Source: M269 sp964640795 (GTDB lineage Bacteria; Pseudomonadota; Gammaproteobacteria; Enterobacterales; Alteromonadaceae). Taken from it: a DNA stretch of 64,000 bases. Position 1 is the first letter of the stretch, and the number at the start of each line of letters is the position of its first letter. Positions 27,512 to 36,061 of the stretch are shown in pieces. A program made the translations under genes and the position numbers. The notes under the pieces are model-generated. The model had not been told where the DNA came from, did no database searches, and saw nothing but the letters and a program-made list of their open reading frames with translations. The stretch spans positions 1 through 64,000 of the forward strand of contig CAZXIN010000001.1 in NCBI GenBank assembly GCA_964640795.1, given 5' to 3'.

Positions 27512-27549
27512 TAGGTGAGTAGCCATCTGCACGAATAACTACTCACCTA
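27512..27549. repeat. Perfect 11-bp inverted repeat after the DUF2306 gene
   Basis: TAGGTGAGTAG (27512-27522) and CTACTCACCTA (27539-27549) enclose a 16-base loop, 30 bases after the stop codon. No T-tract follows. It is probably a 3'-end hairpin. Confidence 0.5.
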
Positions 27550-27616
27550 TGCACTGCACATAGTCATCAAGAAAAGACCAATAAACCTGATAACATCATG
27601 TAGGATGTAAGTTAAC

Positions 27617-27658
27617 GCAAATGATAATTAATATCAAATAAAAATAATTATCATTTGC
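27617..27658 (+). promoter_or_regulatory. Paired Fur boxes controlling the small RNA
   Basis: GCAAATGATAATTA (27617-27630) and TAATTATCATTTGC (27645-27658) are perfect 14-bp inverted arms. Each contains the ATGATAATT core of the Fur box, so two Fur dimers can probably bind. A TATAAA -10 element lies at 27675-27680, just downstream. Iron-replete Fur should therefore shut off transcription of the following small RNA. Confidence 0.8.
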
Positions 27659-27682
27659 AATTTAATTTGGTAAGTATAAAAT

Positions 27683-27756
27683 GGAGGCGTCATCAAGGTG
27701 TTTCCTGTGGTGGCGTTTGCTCACTTTGATACAGGCCTCTTCGGCCTGTTTTTTTT
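27683..27756 (+). ncRNA. Fur-regulated small RNA, RyhB/PrrF-like
   Basis: About 75 bases lie between a Fur-box promoter and a strong terminator, with no reading frame. The RNA contains TTGCTCACTTTG (27717-27728), which differs at one position from the UUGCUCACAUUG pairing core that I recall for E. coli RyhB. GTCATCAAGGTG and CACTTTGATAC can form an 11-bp stem with one bulge before the terminator stem. The likely role is to repress mRNAs of iron-using proteins when iron is scarce. It is next to fur. The start is estimated from the -10 element. Confidence 0.68.
27731..27756 (+). terminator. Rho-independent terminator of the small RNA
   Basis: ACAGGCC, loop TCTTC, GGCCTGT, with a run of eight T at 27749-27756. 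This is a strong 7-bp GC-rich stem and gives the RNA the U-tail that Hfq binds. Confidence 0.9.
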
Positions 27757-27865
27757 ATTGTTGTCGCGATTGATATCACGACACCTATCTATAACAATAT
27801 ATCCTTAATGAAGGTAAGTAGGGTGGGCACATTCTGGATAAGCTTATCATTTGTATGACAAACAG

Positions 27866-28294
27866 TTAGTGCTTCTGGGTTGGCTCGCAACTATCTTTAC
27901 ATGTCCCGTAGAGATATAAGCTATGGTGCGTTAACTTCATCATGTTTTTCTTGGCGACTTCTTCCTGACACTTCTCGATTATTTTGTCTTCGAACTCAAT
28001 AACCTTACCGCAATTCAAGCAGACTAAGTGATCGTGATGTTCTGTGTTGCTCAATTCAAAAACGTGTTTGCCGCCGTCAAAGTTATGCTTATCGACGATA
28101 CCGGCATCATCAAACTGATTAAGTACACGATAAATAGTGGCCAAACCGATTTCTTCACCGTTATCCCTCAAGGTCCTATAGATATCTTCTGCACTAACAT
28201 GTTTGTTTTTTGGATCTTGCAGTATACCTAGTACCAACATTCTCGGGTGTGTCACTTTTAATCCTACTTTTTTCAGATCTTTGTTCTGAGTCAT
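27866..28294 (-). CDS. fur: Ferric uptake regulator Fur
   Basis: The 142-residue regulator starts at the ATG at 28294 (AAAGGAAACC upstream; the 19-residue in-frame extension is unconserved). An N-terminal winged helix (LKVTHPRMLVLGILQ, SAEDIYRTL, IGLATIYRVLNQFDDAGI) is followed by the metal-binding dimerisation domain: KHVFELSNTEHHDHLVCLNC, VIEFEDKIIE and a second cysteine pair (GTCKDSC). With Fe2+ it represses iron-uptake genes and the neighbouring small RNA. A Fur box overlaps its own promoter region. Confidence 0.95.
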   Translation of the reverse strand: MTQNKDLKKVGLKVTHPRMLVLGILQDPKNKHVSAEDIYRTLRDNGEEIGLATIYRVLNQFDDAGIVDKHNFDGGKHVFELSNTEHHDHLVCLNCGKVIEFEDKIIEKCQEEVAKKNMMKLTHHSLYLYGTCKDSCEPTQKH

Positions 28295-28363
28295 GCTGGT
28301 TTCCTTTCTAGTGATTTCACTAATACGATTGAGGGTTGTTCTCTTTATCATTTAAATGCTAAT

Positions 28364-28382
28364 AAAAATGATTATCAATTGC
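28364..28382 (-). promoter_or_regulatory. Fur box upstream of fur
   Basis: On the minus strand GCAATTGATAATCATTTTT matches the 19-base Fur consensus at 13 positions, including the whole GATAATCATT core. It lies about 70 bases before the fur start, in position for autoregulation. Confidence 0.6.
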
Positions 28383-28579
28383 AAATTATTCGCATTTAGA
28401 TAGATTGGTATTGTGACTAAGGTTTGATCGTCGACGAATAAAGTAATTATTCTGATGGTGAAAATAGTGTGTAAAATACATGGGTAATAATAAAGAGAAT
28501 CAACAAAGCTGTATGCCATTGAATTTTAAAATAACCGTTTCCACTTGTTGCCTGATTGGCAAGCCGTGAGAGTATTCTA

Positions 28580-30892
28580 ATGGGAAGAGTTCTCACAAAG
28601 CCATTCACTGCAATTTGGCAGTGGTTCAAAAGGCATTTCTGGCAATTGTGTTTTGTCATGTTGGTAGTGATAGTGGCTTATGGTTTTTATCTTGATGCGA
28701 AAATTCAAGCTAAATTCGATGGCAACAAGTGGCAAGTACCAACGCAAATATATGCGAGAGCGCTAGTCTTAGAGAAAGGTCAAGAGATAGCGACTGGAGA
28801 AATCATCGAAGAGCTTAAGCTCTTGGGGTACCGCAAAGTTCGTACGCCTAAGCAAAGTGGTGAGTACTCTTTAAGTAAAACCAAGTTATCATTAGTTCGT
28901 CGTGAATTTGAATCTCCAGGTCGTTTTGAGTCTCAAGAAGCACTGACGATAAGTTTTGCTAATGGCCGTGTTAGTCAAATTGTTAACACTCGGACGGCGA
29001 AGGAGCGCTCTAAGATGCAGTTAGAGCCTTGGTTAGTGACACGCTTAGTTAGTGGTGCCAAAGAAGATCGCATGTTAGTCGAGATTGACGAAGTGCCTCA
29101 GTCATTAGTTGACGCTTTAATATTGGTAGAAGACAGAGACTTCTATCAACATTACGGTATTGCACCTTTAGGCATTGTTCGCGCATTGATGGCAAATATT
29201 GCTGCTGGCAGGGCCGTGCAAGGGGGGAGTACCCTTACTCAACAATTGATCAAGAACCTATTTTTAAGTAATAAGAAGTCGATACCTAGAAAAGCGCAAG
29301 AAGCTTTGATGGCATTAGTCATTGAGCTTAGGTACAGCAAAGATGAAATATTACAAGCCTATTTAAATGAAGTGTTTTTAGGGCAGAACGGCGCAAACGC
29401 TGTGCATGGTTTTGGTTTGGCCAGCCACTTTTATTTCGATCGCCCCCTAGATGAACTCGAAACCCCTGAAATAGCAACCTTAGTTGGGATGATAAAAGGC
29501 CCATCTTATTACAACCCAAAACGCCATCCAGAAAGAGCAATGACGCGTCGAAATATTGTTCTACGATTGATGATGGAGCATCACTTAATTGATCCGCAGC
29601 AATATCAAATTTATGCATCCAGAAAAATTGAGCTCATCAATAGTTCTCAGTTTGGAAAAGGTAAACACCCTGCCTTTATGGATAAAGTGAGAAGAGAGCT
29701 AAACGAGCTATCTTTGGATACAACACTGACACAAAATGGTTTAAAAGTTTATACAACGCTTGATCCGCATGCGCAGAAACAAGCTGAATTGGCGGTGACG
29801 CAGGGCTTGACGCATTTGGAGAGGTTACGGAAACTCAATAAGCTACAAGCTGCTATGATAGTGACCGATATCCGCAGCGGGGAAATACGAGCCATGGTTG
29901 GGGGGCGCGAAACACGCTTCCAAGGGTTTAATCGAGCACTTGATGCAAAGAGGCCGATTGGCTCTTTAGTGAAACCTGCTATTTACCTTGCCGCCCTAGA
30001 GCAAGCCGAGAGTTATCAGCTAGCAACGCCCTTGGTGGACGAGCCCATCACCATGCAAAGCGACAGAGGGAACACTTGGTCTCCACAGAATGCCGATAAA
30101 AAGTTTCGGGGAAAAGTACGGTTGGTCGATGCTCTCGTAAAATCATTGAATGTGCCTACTGTGAATTTGGGTATGGCATTAGGACTGGATTATGTGGCTG
30201 ATATGCTGCATGTGTTGGGGGTTACTGAACCTGTTAACGAATACCCGTCTTTGACTTTAGGGGCAGTCAATTTATCGCCATTCCAAGTTAATCAGATGTA
30301 TCAAACCATTGCTAATAATGGCGAATACAAGCCATTACATGCTTTATTGGCTGTCAGTACGGTTGGTGACGATTTGTTGTGGAAGCGTCAGGTGGAAGGC
30401 CAGCAACGCGTAGATGAGAATGCTGCTTATCTGTTGAACTTTGGATTGCATAAAGTGACAAAAGAGGGCACTGCAACACTGATTAATAAAACATTTCCAC
30501 ACACGAATATGGCGGGTAAAACAGGGACAACTGATGACTATCGAGATAGCTGGTTCAGTGGCTTTGATAAGTATAATCTGATGACTACCTGGGTTGGGAA
30601 AGATAATAACGAATCAACAGGGTTAAGTGGCGCTAGTGGTGCTTTAGGGCTATTTGTCAGTTATCAAAAAGGTCGGTATCCCAAATCGCTTGCTCGCCGT
30701 TTTCCTAGTAGTCTCGCGATGACAAGTTTTGATGTTGAGACAGGTGCACATTTGCAACCGGGTTGTCCGAACAGTATCAACCTACCTGCGATTGTTGATG
30801 CCTTACCTGACGCTAAGGGCTGTGAAGGTCAGATTGTTCTTCCTAAACCCAGATCAAAAAGCCTATGGGAGCGCCTGTTTGGCCGGAGTTGA
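28580..30892 (+). CDS. mrcB: Penicillin-binding protein 1B (bifunctional transglycosylase/transpeptidase)
   Basis: The 770-residue enzyme polymerises and cross-links peptidoglycan. It has a cytoplasmic tail, one transmembrane helix (about 22-42), a UB2H-like domain, the transglycosylase (EDRDFYQHYGIAPLG with catalytic Glu, QGGSTLTQQLIKNL, RKAQEALMALVIE) and the transpeptidase (SxxK in GSLVKPAIYL, SxN in SLNVPTVNLG, KTGT in AGKTGTTDDYRDSW). The UB2H domain supports the 1B type, which LpoB would activate. The ATG at 28580 has GAGAG seven bases upstream; a TTG eight codons earlier is less likely. Confidence 0.93.
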   Translation: MGRVLTKPFTAIWQWFKRHFWQLCFVMLVVIVAYGFYLDAKIQAKFDGNKWQVPTQIYARALVLEKGQEIATGEIIEELKLLGYRKVRTPKQSGEYSLSKTKLSLVRREFESPGRFESQEALTISFANGRVSQIVNTRTAKERSKMQLEPWLVTRLVSGAKEDRMLVEIDEVPQSLVDALILVEDRDFYQHYGIAPLGIVRALMANIAAGRAVQGGSTLTQQLIKNLFLSNKKSIPRKAQEALMALVIELRYSKDEILQAYLNEVFLGQNGANAVHGFGLASHFYFDRPLDELETPEIATLVGMIKGPSYYNPKRHPERAMTRRNIVLRLMMEHHLIDPQQYQIYASRKIELINSSQFGKGKHPAFMDKVRRELNELSLDTTLTQNGLKVYTTLDPHAQKQAELAVTQGLTHLERLRKLNKLQAAMIVTDIRSGEIRAMVGGRETRFQGFNRALDAKRPIGSLVKPAIYLAALEQAESYQLATPLVDEPITMQSDRGNTWSPQNADKKFRGKVRLVDALVKSLNVPTVNLGMALGLDYVADMLHVLGVTEPVNEYPSLTLGAVNLSPFQVNQMYQTIANNGEYKPLHALLAVSTVGDDLLWKRQVEGQQRVDENAAYLLNFGLHKVTKEGTATLINKTFPHTNMAGKTGTTDDYRDSWFSGFDKYNLMTTWVGKDNNESTGLSGASGALGLFVSYQKGRYPKSLARRFPSSLAMTSFDVETGAHLQPGCPNSINLPAIVDALPDAKGCEGQIVLPKPRSKSLWERLFGRS

Positions 30893-30901
30893 AGCTTTAA
30901 G

Positions 30902-31816
30902 TCATTTATTCTGCTCTGTAGCCGATCTGTTCACCCGCTTTTTTATAAAAGATTGTAATTCCGGATTCTTGTTACATTTCACTGTACCACCGGCGATACC
31001 GCTAATGAAACTGAGGGCCTTGGCACCTCGTTTCTTACAATCTACAGATATCTGAGCATCTTTTTGACGTTGCTCATCAGCAATCTGCCTTCTTTCATTT
31101 GCACTCAATTGTAGTGGTGTTTTAGGTTGTGTTTTAATCTCAGGGTGTGTCTTGTTGTATTGGAATTCTCTAAAAGCTTGGCTTGCCATGCTGTTGCGCT
31201 TCTGTCTCTCTAATGCTCTTAAATCAGTCGCTGCTTTATTGCTATATATTGATCTTGGTTTTATAGGCGGGGCAGGAGTGGTTGGTGGCTCTATTACCGG
31301 CTCTGCTGCTTGGTTGGTGGTAATTTCTGGTTCAATAACGGGTATTTCAATGTTATTAGGCTGCGTTTCTTCTGTAACGACGACTTCCTCCGTACCTTGT
31401 ACTGGAGGAGTATCACTTTGTACTTGAGGAATAGCTACTTCAGGCAATGCTACTGATTCGACTGGTGTAGCTTCTACCGGAGCCTTTTCTACAGTGGGCA
31501 CTGGTGGAGGCCTATACAGCTTTGCTTGTACGATGACGGGGAGTTTGGCTTCTTCAGATAATGTTGGCAGTTGAATACGTAAGCTAATGATATAAAAAGC
31601 TAAGGCGTGTAAGACAACAGAAAAAAGCAAGGTGAGTAATAGCTTCTTGCTTAGCCGAGTTGTTTGGGGAGGCTTGATATCGTCTTCGGGTACGTCAAAA
31701 TCATGAATATTGACGACGTGTATGACTGTTTCAGTGTCGTCAATATCATGGCCAACTATTTTTCTTAGTGGCTCTGGCTCTATGTCCGATTCTAAAGCGA
31801 TCGTGTGACTTAACAA
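30902..31816 (-). CDS. Proline-rich, membrane-anchored periplasmic protein (TonB-like layout)
   Basis: The protein (about 304 residues) has a charged cytoplasmic N-terminus of about 60 residues, one transmembrane helix (LLLTLLFSVVLHALAFYII), a long Pro/Glu/Val-rich periplasmic linker (about 105-195) and a basic C-terminal part with two cysteines (VDCKKRGAK and GGTVKCNKN). The layout is TonB-like but no TonB C-terminal fold is recognisable. The start is uncertain: TTG at 31816 has AAGGA at good spacing, while TTG at 31834 is also in frame. It is convergent with mrcB, ten bases away. A role in envelope assembly is only inferred. Confidence 0.65.
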   Translation of the reverse strand: MLSHTIALESDIEPEPLRKIVGHDIDDTETVIHVVNIHDFDVPEDDIKPPQTTRLSKKLLLTLLFSVVLHALAFYIISLRIQLPTLSEEAKLPVIVQAKLYRPPPVPTVEKAPVEATPVESVALPEVAIPQVQSDTPPVQGTEEVVVTEETQPNNIEIPVIEPEITTNQAAEPVIEPPTTPAPPIKPRSIYSNKAATDLRALERQKRNSMASQAFREFQYNKTHPEIKTQPKTPLQLSANERRQIADEQRQKDAQISVDCKKRGAKALSFISGIAGGTVKCNKNPELQSFIKKRVNRSATEQNK

Positions 31817-31973
31817 CAACCTTTCCTTGCACAACGTATTGAGTAATATAGAGTCTAGCTGTGTGTATTAGTTCCTTCCTGTCTGATTATTGCGACGGTT
31901 TTTATTGATGATGTGTTCTAATTTGCCATTTTGGTAAATATGAGCAACGAGTTGGTTTAATTTATTATGCTTG

Positions 31974-32666
31974 TTAAGCGTTTTCGACCCGAGCTATTTG
32001 ATTTTGCACGTCAGTCAGATGGCCTTTTTTCATCCAAACTTTTGCGCCTTGTGCGCCAGCCTTCGCTTTGATAGACGATCCTATTGGTGTGCGTAACCAG
32101 CTGTGTTTAACTAGAATATCATCGCTTTCATATAAAGCACCATCGAGTACCAAAAGCTCTGCACCCTCGGGAACTTCGATGTTTGCCTCAGTATGAGGTT
32201 GAAAGTGTAATAGACTCACCTCTTCAAAGTCATCTTTGAATAAAGGGGTAATAGCAAGTCCTGAGTTATTTTGGTCTGGTACGGAACCCATAGTATCCAT
32301 ACGTAATTTGACTTGCTTTCTATCTTCGAGCTGGAATTGCCATAGTTTGACAAAAATAATACATCCATCATCGGAACCTGGCGTGTGGCTTGATTGTGGA
32401 GGGTTGCGTACATACGAGCCGACAGGGAAATCTCCATGCTCATCCTGAAAGACACCTTCCAATACGATGAATTCTTCTCCTCCGGTATGAACATGAGGGG
32501 AAAAGTGGCTACCTGGTGCATAACGCACAATGGTTGTTGCTCTGGCCACTTCGTCACCGACACGATCTAAAGGTTTACGTTCAACGCCTGCCATAGGTGA
32601 CTGAATCCAGTCGAGTGATTCACTATGAACGACTTCTCGCTTTTCAAAATCTGCTGCAATCTTCAT
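31974..32666 (-). CDS. ChrR-like double-cupin protein
   Basis: The 230-residue protein has two cupin units. The first (about 45-115) shows the metal-site pattern HFSPHVHTGGEEFIVLEG with a later SSHTPGSDDG, typical of ChrR-type cupins; the second (about 130-225) is more degenerate (LHFQPHTEANIEVPEG). No anti-sigma zinc domain is present, so it is not an intact ChrR. Two copies of a TetR-type operator sit at 32704-32723 and 32754-32773 in front of it, which places it in the regulon of the nearby TetR protein. Confidence 0.82.
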   Translation of the reverse strand: MKIAADFEKREVVHSESLDWIQSPMAGVERKPLDRVGDEVARATTIVRYAPGSHFSPHVHTGGEEFIVLEGVFQDEHGDFPVGSYVRNPPQSSHTPGSDDGCIIFVKLWQFQLEDRKQVKLRMDTMGSVPDQNNSGLAITPLFKDDFEEVSLLHFQPHTEANIEVPEGAELLVLDGALYESDDILVKHSWLRTPIGSSIKAKAGAQGAKVWMKKGHLTDVQNQIARVENA

Positions 32667-32703
32667 TCTTGATCCCCTCTATCTCTAACGTGTTTTTAAG
32701 TGC

Positions 32704-32723
32704 AATCTATCAGGTGGTAGGTT
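32704..32723. promoter_or_regulatory. TetR-type operator, site 2 (before the cupin gene)
   Basis: AATCTATC-AGGT-GGTAGGTT is an imperfect dyad with the 14-base core CTATCAGGTGGTAG. It shares CTATC-N4-GGTAG with the operator between tetR and the amine oxidase gene, and lies 38 bases upstream of the cupin start. Confidence 0.7.
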
Positions 32724-32753
32724 TGTACATTACTCTTTTATAAATATCTTGTC

Positions 32754-32773
32754 AACCTATCGGTAGGTAGTTT
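32754..32773. promoter_or_regulatory. TetR-type operator, site 3 (before the cupin gene)
   Basis: AACCTATC-GGTA-GGTAGTTT contains the core CTATCGGTAGGTAG, the same CTATC-N4-GGTAG pattern as the other two sites. Centre-to-centre distance to site 2 is 50 bases. It also lies just downstream of the amine oxidase stop, so it serves the cupin gene. Confidence 0.7.
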
Positions 32774-32831
32774 TCTGTGTGAGGTTGTAGTAAGCGTTGT
32801 GAATGTCCTAACGAGCTCTTTCTTATCCACA

Positions 32832-33920
32832 TCACAATTGCAATAATAGCTTGTTCAGAGATAAATCTACCGCATCTATTGCCCCTTCGAGGTAGCCGGG
32901 ATCTGCTTGAGCAAACTCACTCCCTGCTAAATATAAATTCAAGTTGTCTAACTCATCAGTGAACCGTTGATGTTGAAAGTTTGGATGCTGGGAGGTTTCA
33001 TTAATATCAAAAGGTGAGGCGACTTTGTCATCAAGAGCCCAGTCTTTGATAATACATTGCTCAAAGTCTCGCGCAATATCACCATAGAACCAAGCAAGCT
33101 GTTCTATACAGTGTTGCTTGAGTGAGTCGGCTGAAAATTGTTTCCGCTTGGATAGCGGCCAGCCGATAAACCCGAACAGTGCATAGTTGCTATCTTCTTC
33201 GATTGACGCATCATGCATTTCGATCATCGGCCCGACTTGACTGAATGCTTGGCCCGATAAGCCACGCTCTCGCCAGAAAGGCTGTTCATATGAAGCAAGG
33301 AACTTTGCTTGCCCTGACATCCACGTTTGGCATGTTTTCATTGCATGAATGAGAGAAGGTGAAGCCCAATGCTCAATGGTTAAGTGCGTTGCAATCATTC
33401 GAGGTGGCAATGCCAATACAATATGTTTAGCTGTGAAAGACTTGAGATATTCTCTCGCCTTCACTTCCAAATGCCACACACCGTCCTGCAATTTTATTGA
33501 ATTGACTGTGTGGCTGGTATGTAAGCTATTTTTGTCTATTCGTTTAGATAGGGCGTCAATGAGGGCATATGTACCTCTTTCAATTCTAAATAGCTCCATA
33601 GCACCGGCACCAGAGAAGCGCTCGGTAGAAGCAGAGCCACTTCGTTGAAAGAGTGCGTCACCATGAATGTATTGTTGGAACATCTTCAGGTTTAATGTTT
33701 GTATCAGCTTTTGTATTCTTTGGTGATGAGGAAAGATCCACGTGGGGCCCAGATCATAGTGTTCGTTCTCTAATGTAGTAACTGGACTCCCCAATATACG
33801 ACCACCAATATACTCGTTCGCTTCGAGTAAAAGGTAAGGTATTCCTTTTTTAGTTAAGGTCATTGCGGCATAAAGCCCTGCTAAACCTGCACCGACAATA
33901 ATCACTTCATTCTGGTGCAT
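32832..33920 (-). CDS. Flavin-containing amine oxidase / FAD-dependent oxidoreductase
   Basis: The 362-residue protein opens with an FAD Rossmann motif (VIIVGAGLAGLYAAMTL, then LLLEANEYIGGRI), has the amine-oxidase middle region (HIVLALPPRMIATHL) and closes with the second FAD contact (LNLYLAGSEFAQADPGYLEGAIDA). It is shorter than eukaryotic monoamine oxidases but typical of bacterial relatives. The substrate is unknown. GGAG lies six bases before the ATG at 33920. Divergent from tetR, with the shared operator between them. Confidence 0.88.
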   Translation of the reverse strand: MHQNEVIIVGAGLAGLYAAMTLTKKGIPYLLLEANEYIGGRILGSPVTTLENEHYDLGPTWIFPHHQRIQKLIQTLNLKMFQQYIHGDALFQRSGSASTERFSGAGAMELFRIERGTYALIDALSKRIDKNSLHTSHTVNSIKLQDGVWHLEVKAREYLKSFTAKHIVLALPPRMIATHLTIEHWASPSLIHAMKTCQTWMSGQAKFLASYEQPFWRERGLSGQAFSQVGPMIEMHDASIEEDSNYALFGFIGWPLSKRKQFSADSLKQHCIEQLAWFYGDIARDFEQCIIKDWALDDKVASPFDINETSQHPNFQHQRFTDELDNLNLYLAGSEFAQADPGYLEGAIDAVDLSLNKLLLQL

Positions 33921-33970
33921 CACACTCTCCTCATACTAAAATACCAAATAAACATAGGTTTATATTTGTT

Positions 33971-33990
33971 TATCTATCAGAAGGTAGATA
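33971..33990. promoter_or_regulatory. TetR-type operator, site 1 (amine oxidase/tetR divergent promoter)
   Basis: TATCTATC-AGAA-GGTAGATA is a dyad (7 of 8 arm positions match) with core CTATCAGAAGGTAG. It sits between the divergent amine oxidase and tetR genes, 56 bases before tetR, so it can control both. Confidence 0.75.
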
Positions 33991-34045
33991 TATTAGATTG
34001 TATCGCATTTATTGCAATTGATAATGTGCTCATCAGGAAATCAAA

Positions 34046-34582
34046 ATGACAAAAAAACAAGAACTGCTGAAAGCAGCAGAAGATAAAGTAAGGCAGGGTG
34101 GGTATAGTAATTTTAGTTTTAGAGAGCTTGCCGCTGATGTGGGCATTAAGAGTGCAAGTGTTCACTATCACTTTCCGACGAAAGCAGACTTAGGTGCTGA
34201 GCTGGCGAGACAATACACGGATAACTTTATGGAGGCACTTGGGGATCCTGAAGTAATAATCAATGACGGCAATAAACCGATAGAAGCCTATGCGGGGTTG
34301 TTTAAAAAAGCATTGATTGCAGACAAAAAGATGTGCTTATGTGGTCTTCTGGGAGCTGAATCAGACTGCTTACCTGATAAAGTTAAATCGGAAACTCAAC
34401 GCTTTTTCGAGCGAAACTTAGCATGGCTTGAACGAGCACATCAATTGGAGAAAAAGGTGTCTCTGGAACAAGCTCAGCTATTAGCGATAAAGACCGTGTC
34501 GTTATTAGAAGGCGCGATGATGGTAAGTAAAGCGATTAATGACAATGAACTTTTTAACAAAGCAACTCAGTTGGTTGAATGA
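34046..34582 (+). CDS. TetR-family transcriptional regulator
   Basis: The 178-residue regulator has an N-terminal TetR DNA-binding domain (FSFRELAADVGIKSASVHYHF then PTKADLGAEL) and a helical ligand domain containing KKMCLCGLLGAESDCLP. Cysteines in this CLCG segment are conserved in a subgroup of TetR proteins and could sense electrophiles, though that is inference. It is followed after 24 bases by a cysteine-synthase-like gene, so they probably form an operon. Three matching palindromes nearby define a likely local regulon. Confidence 0.92.
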   Translation: MTKKQELLKAAEDKVRQGGYSNFSFRELAADVGIKSASVHYHFPTKADLGAELARQYTDNFMEALGDPEVIINDGNKPIEAYAGLFKKALIADKKMCLCGLLGAESDCLPDKVKSETQRFFERNLAWLERAHQLEKKVSLEQAQLLAIKTVSLLEGAMMVSKAINDNELFNKATQLVE

Positions 34583-34606
34583 ATGACAGCAAGAGGTTTT
34601 TAGGTA

Positions 34607-35656
34607 ATGCAAACGAACAATTTAGCTGACATGGTTGGTCATACTGACCTGTTTAAAATCGAATCTTTATCTCAACTTACGGGTTCTGATATATACGTTA
34701 AATGTGAGTATCAGAACCCAGGCGGTTCTATAAAAGACCGTGCTGCTCTGCAGATGGTACTTGATGCACAACAAAGCGGTGAACTTAAACCCGGTATGAC
34801 CATTGTTGAAGGTACGGCGGGTAACACTGGAATAGGCCTTGCTATTATCGCTAAATCAATGGGCTATGGCATGCAAGTCGTAATGCCTAAAGGGCAAACC
34901 ATTGAAAAAGAAAGGCTTATAGGGCTACATGGTGCCGATCTACTATTAGTTGATCCTTGTCCATTTAAAGATCCGAAACACTTCTATCATACTGCTCGCC
35001 GACTAGGAGAAGAGAATGATAATTTTTGGTGGGCGAATCAATTTGAGAATTTAAGTAATTACAGAGCGCACTACTTAAATACTGGTCCAGAAATTTGGCA
35101 GCAAACGGATGGAAAAGTTGATGTTTTTGTCTCGGTTTGTGGTACTGGAGGCACGATAGCGGGTAACTCCCATTACTTAAAAGAACAGAATGAAGACATT
35201 GAAGTTTGGCTGGTGGATCCCGACGGTTCAGGCATTCATAGCTTTTTTAGAGATGGTGAATATCAATCTAGCGGAAGCTCATTTACTGAAGGTGTCGGTA
35301 TCATGCGTACAGTAGACAATTTCAGGCAAGCGAAAATAGATAAATCCATTAACTTACCTGATCGGGATTTAGTGACTATTGCACATTATTTATCACAGAA
35401 TGACGCGATCGTTTTAGGGAGTAGCTCCGCTTTGAATGTGGCTGGTGCTTTACGAGCTGCTGCAGTGTCTGGCCCCGGTAAGACAATAGTGACCTTTGCT
35501 TGTGATCTAGGTGAGCGATCATTCTCAAAGCTTTACAATCCAGATTTCTTAGCGGAGAAAGGCATGCTACAAGAGATGAATACACCAGACGTAGAAGCGC
35601 TATTCGAACGCTATAAACAACAAGGAAAAGAAGGTGTGGTTGATGTTACTGGTTAA
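34607..35656 (+). CDS. Cysteine-synthase-family PLP enzyme
   Basis: The 349-residue fold-type II enzyme has the PLP lysine in NPGGSIKDRAA (about residue 44), the phosphate/substrate loop VEGTAGNTGIGLA, and the glycine-rich loop SVCGTGGTIAG. It is longer at the C-terminus than CysK/CysM (GERSFSKLYNPDFLAEKG and beyond), a form seen in a separate clade of annotated cysteine synthases. It should make cysteine or a beta-substituted alanine from O-acetylserine or a similar donor. It lies 24 bases after tetR. Confidence 0.88.
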   Translation: MQTNNLADMVGHTDLFKIESLSQLTGSDIYVKCEYQNPGGSIKDRAALQMVLDAQQSGELKPGMTIVEGTAGNTGIGLAIIAKSMGYGMQVVMPKGQTIEKERLIGLHGADLLLVDPCPFKDPKHFYHTARRLGEENDNFWWANQFENLSNYRAHYLNTGPEIWQQTDGKVDVFVSVCGTGGTIAGNSHYLKEQNEDIEVWLVDPDGSGIHSFFRDGEYQSSGSSFTEGVGIMRTVDNFRQAKIDKSINLPDRDLVTIAHYLSQNDAIVLGSSSALNVAGALRAAAVSGPGKTIVTFACDLGERSFSKLYNPDFLAEKGMLQEMNTPDVEALFERYKQQGKEGVVDVTG

Positions 35657-35725
35657 TGGAATTCACTATATGTGATTGAATGAAACACTTTTAGGTTAGC
35701 AAGTATTAGAGATATAGGTGAATGC

Positions 35726-36031
35726 GTGGTTACATGCTTTTTAAAATATGAAATTGATCCATATAAAGTAGAAGAGTTCGAAGTCTATGCAAAGATGTGG
35801 ATTCCACTGGTTCAGCAGTTTGGTGGCACACACAATGGTTATTTTTTACCATCAGAAGGCGCTAACAATGTCGCATTGGCGCTATTTACTTTCCCGAGTT
35901 TAGCTGCCTACGAAAAATATCGAGAAGATTCAATGCAGGCCCCTGAATGTATAGCTGCTTTTGATTATGCTCAAGAAACTAAGTGTATAGTCAGTTATGA
36001 CCGAAGCTTTTTCCGCCCGGTCTTCGAGTAA
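35726..36031 (+). CDS. NIPSNAP-family protein
   Basis: The 101-residue protein is a ferredoxin-like dimeric alpha/beta barrel of the NIPSNAP type: VTCFLKYEIDPYKVEEFEVY, then WIPLVQQFGGTHNGYFLPSE and NVALALFTFPSLAAYEKYR. The start is GTG with AGGTGAA five bases upstream; a nearby ATG is out of frame. Members are small enzymes or binding proteins of unclear function. It probably belongs to the tetR transcription unit. Confidence 0.85.
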   Translation: MVTCFLKYEIDPYKVEEFEVYAKMWIPLVQQFGGTHNGYFLPSEGANNVALALFTFPSLAAYEKYREDSMQAPECIAAFDYAQETKCIVSYDRSFFRPVFE

Positions 36032-36061
36032 CTCATCGTTAATATTAAAAGGACATGCTAG

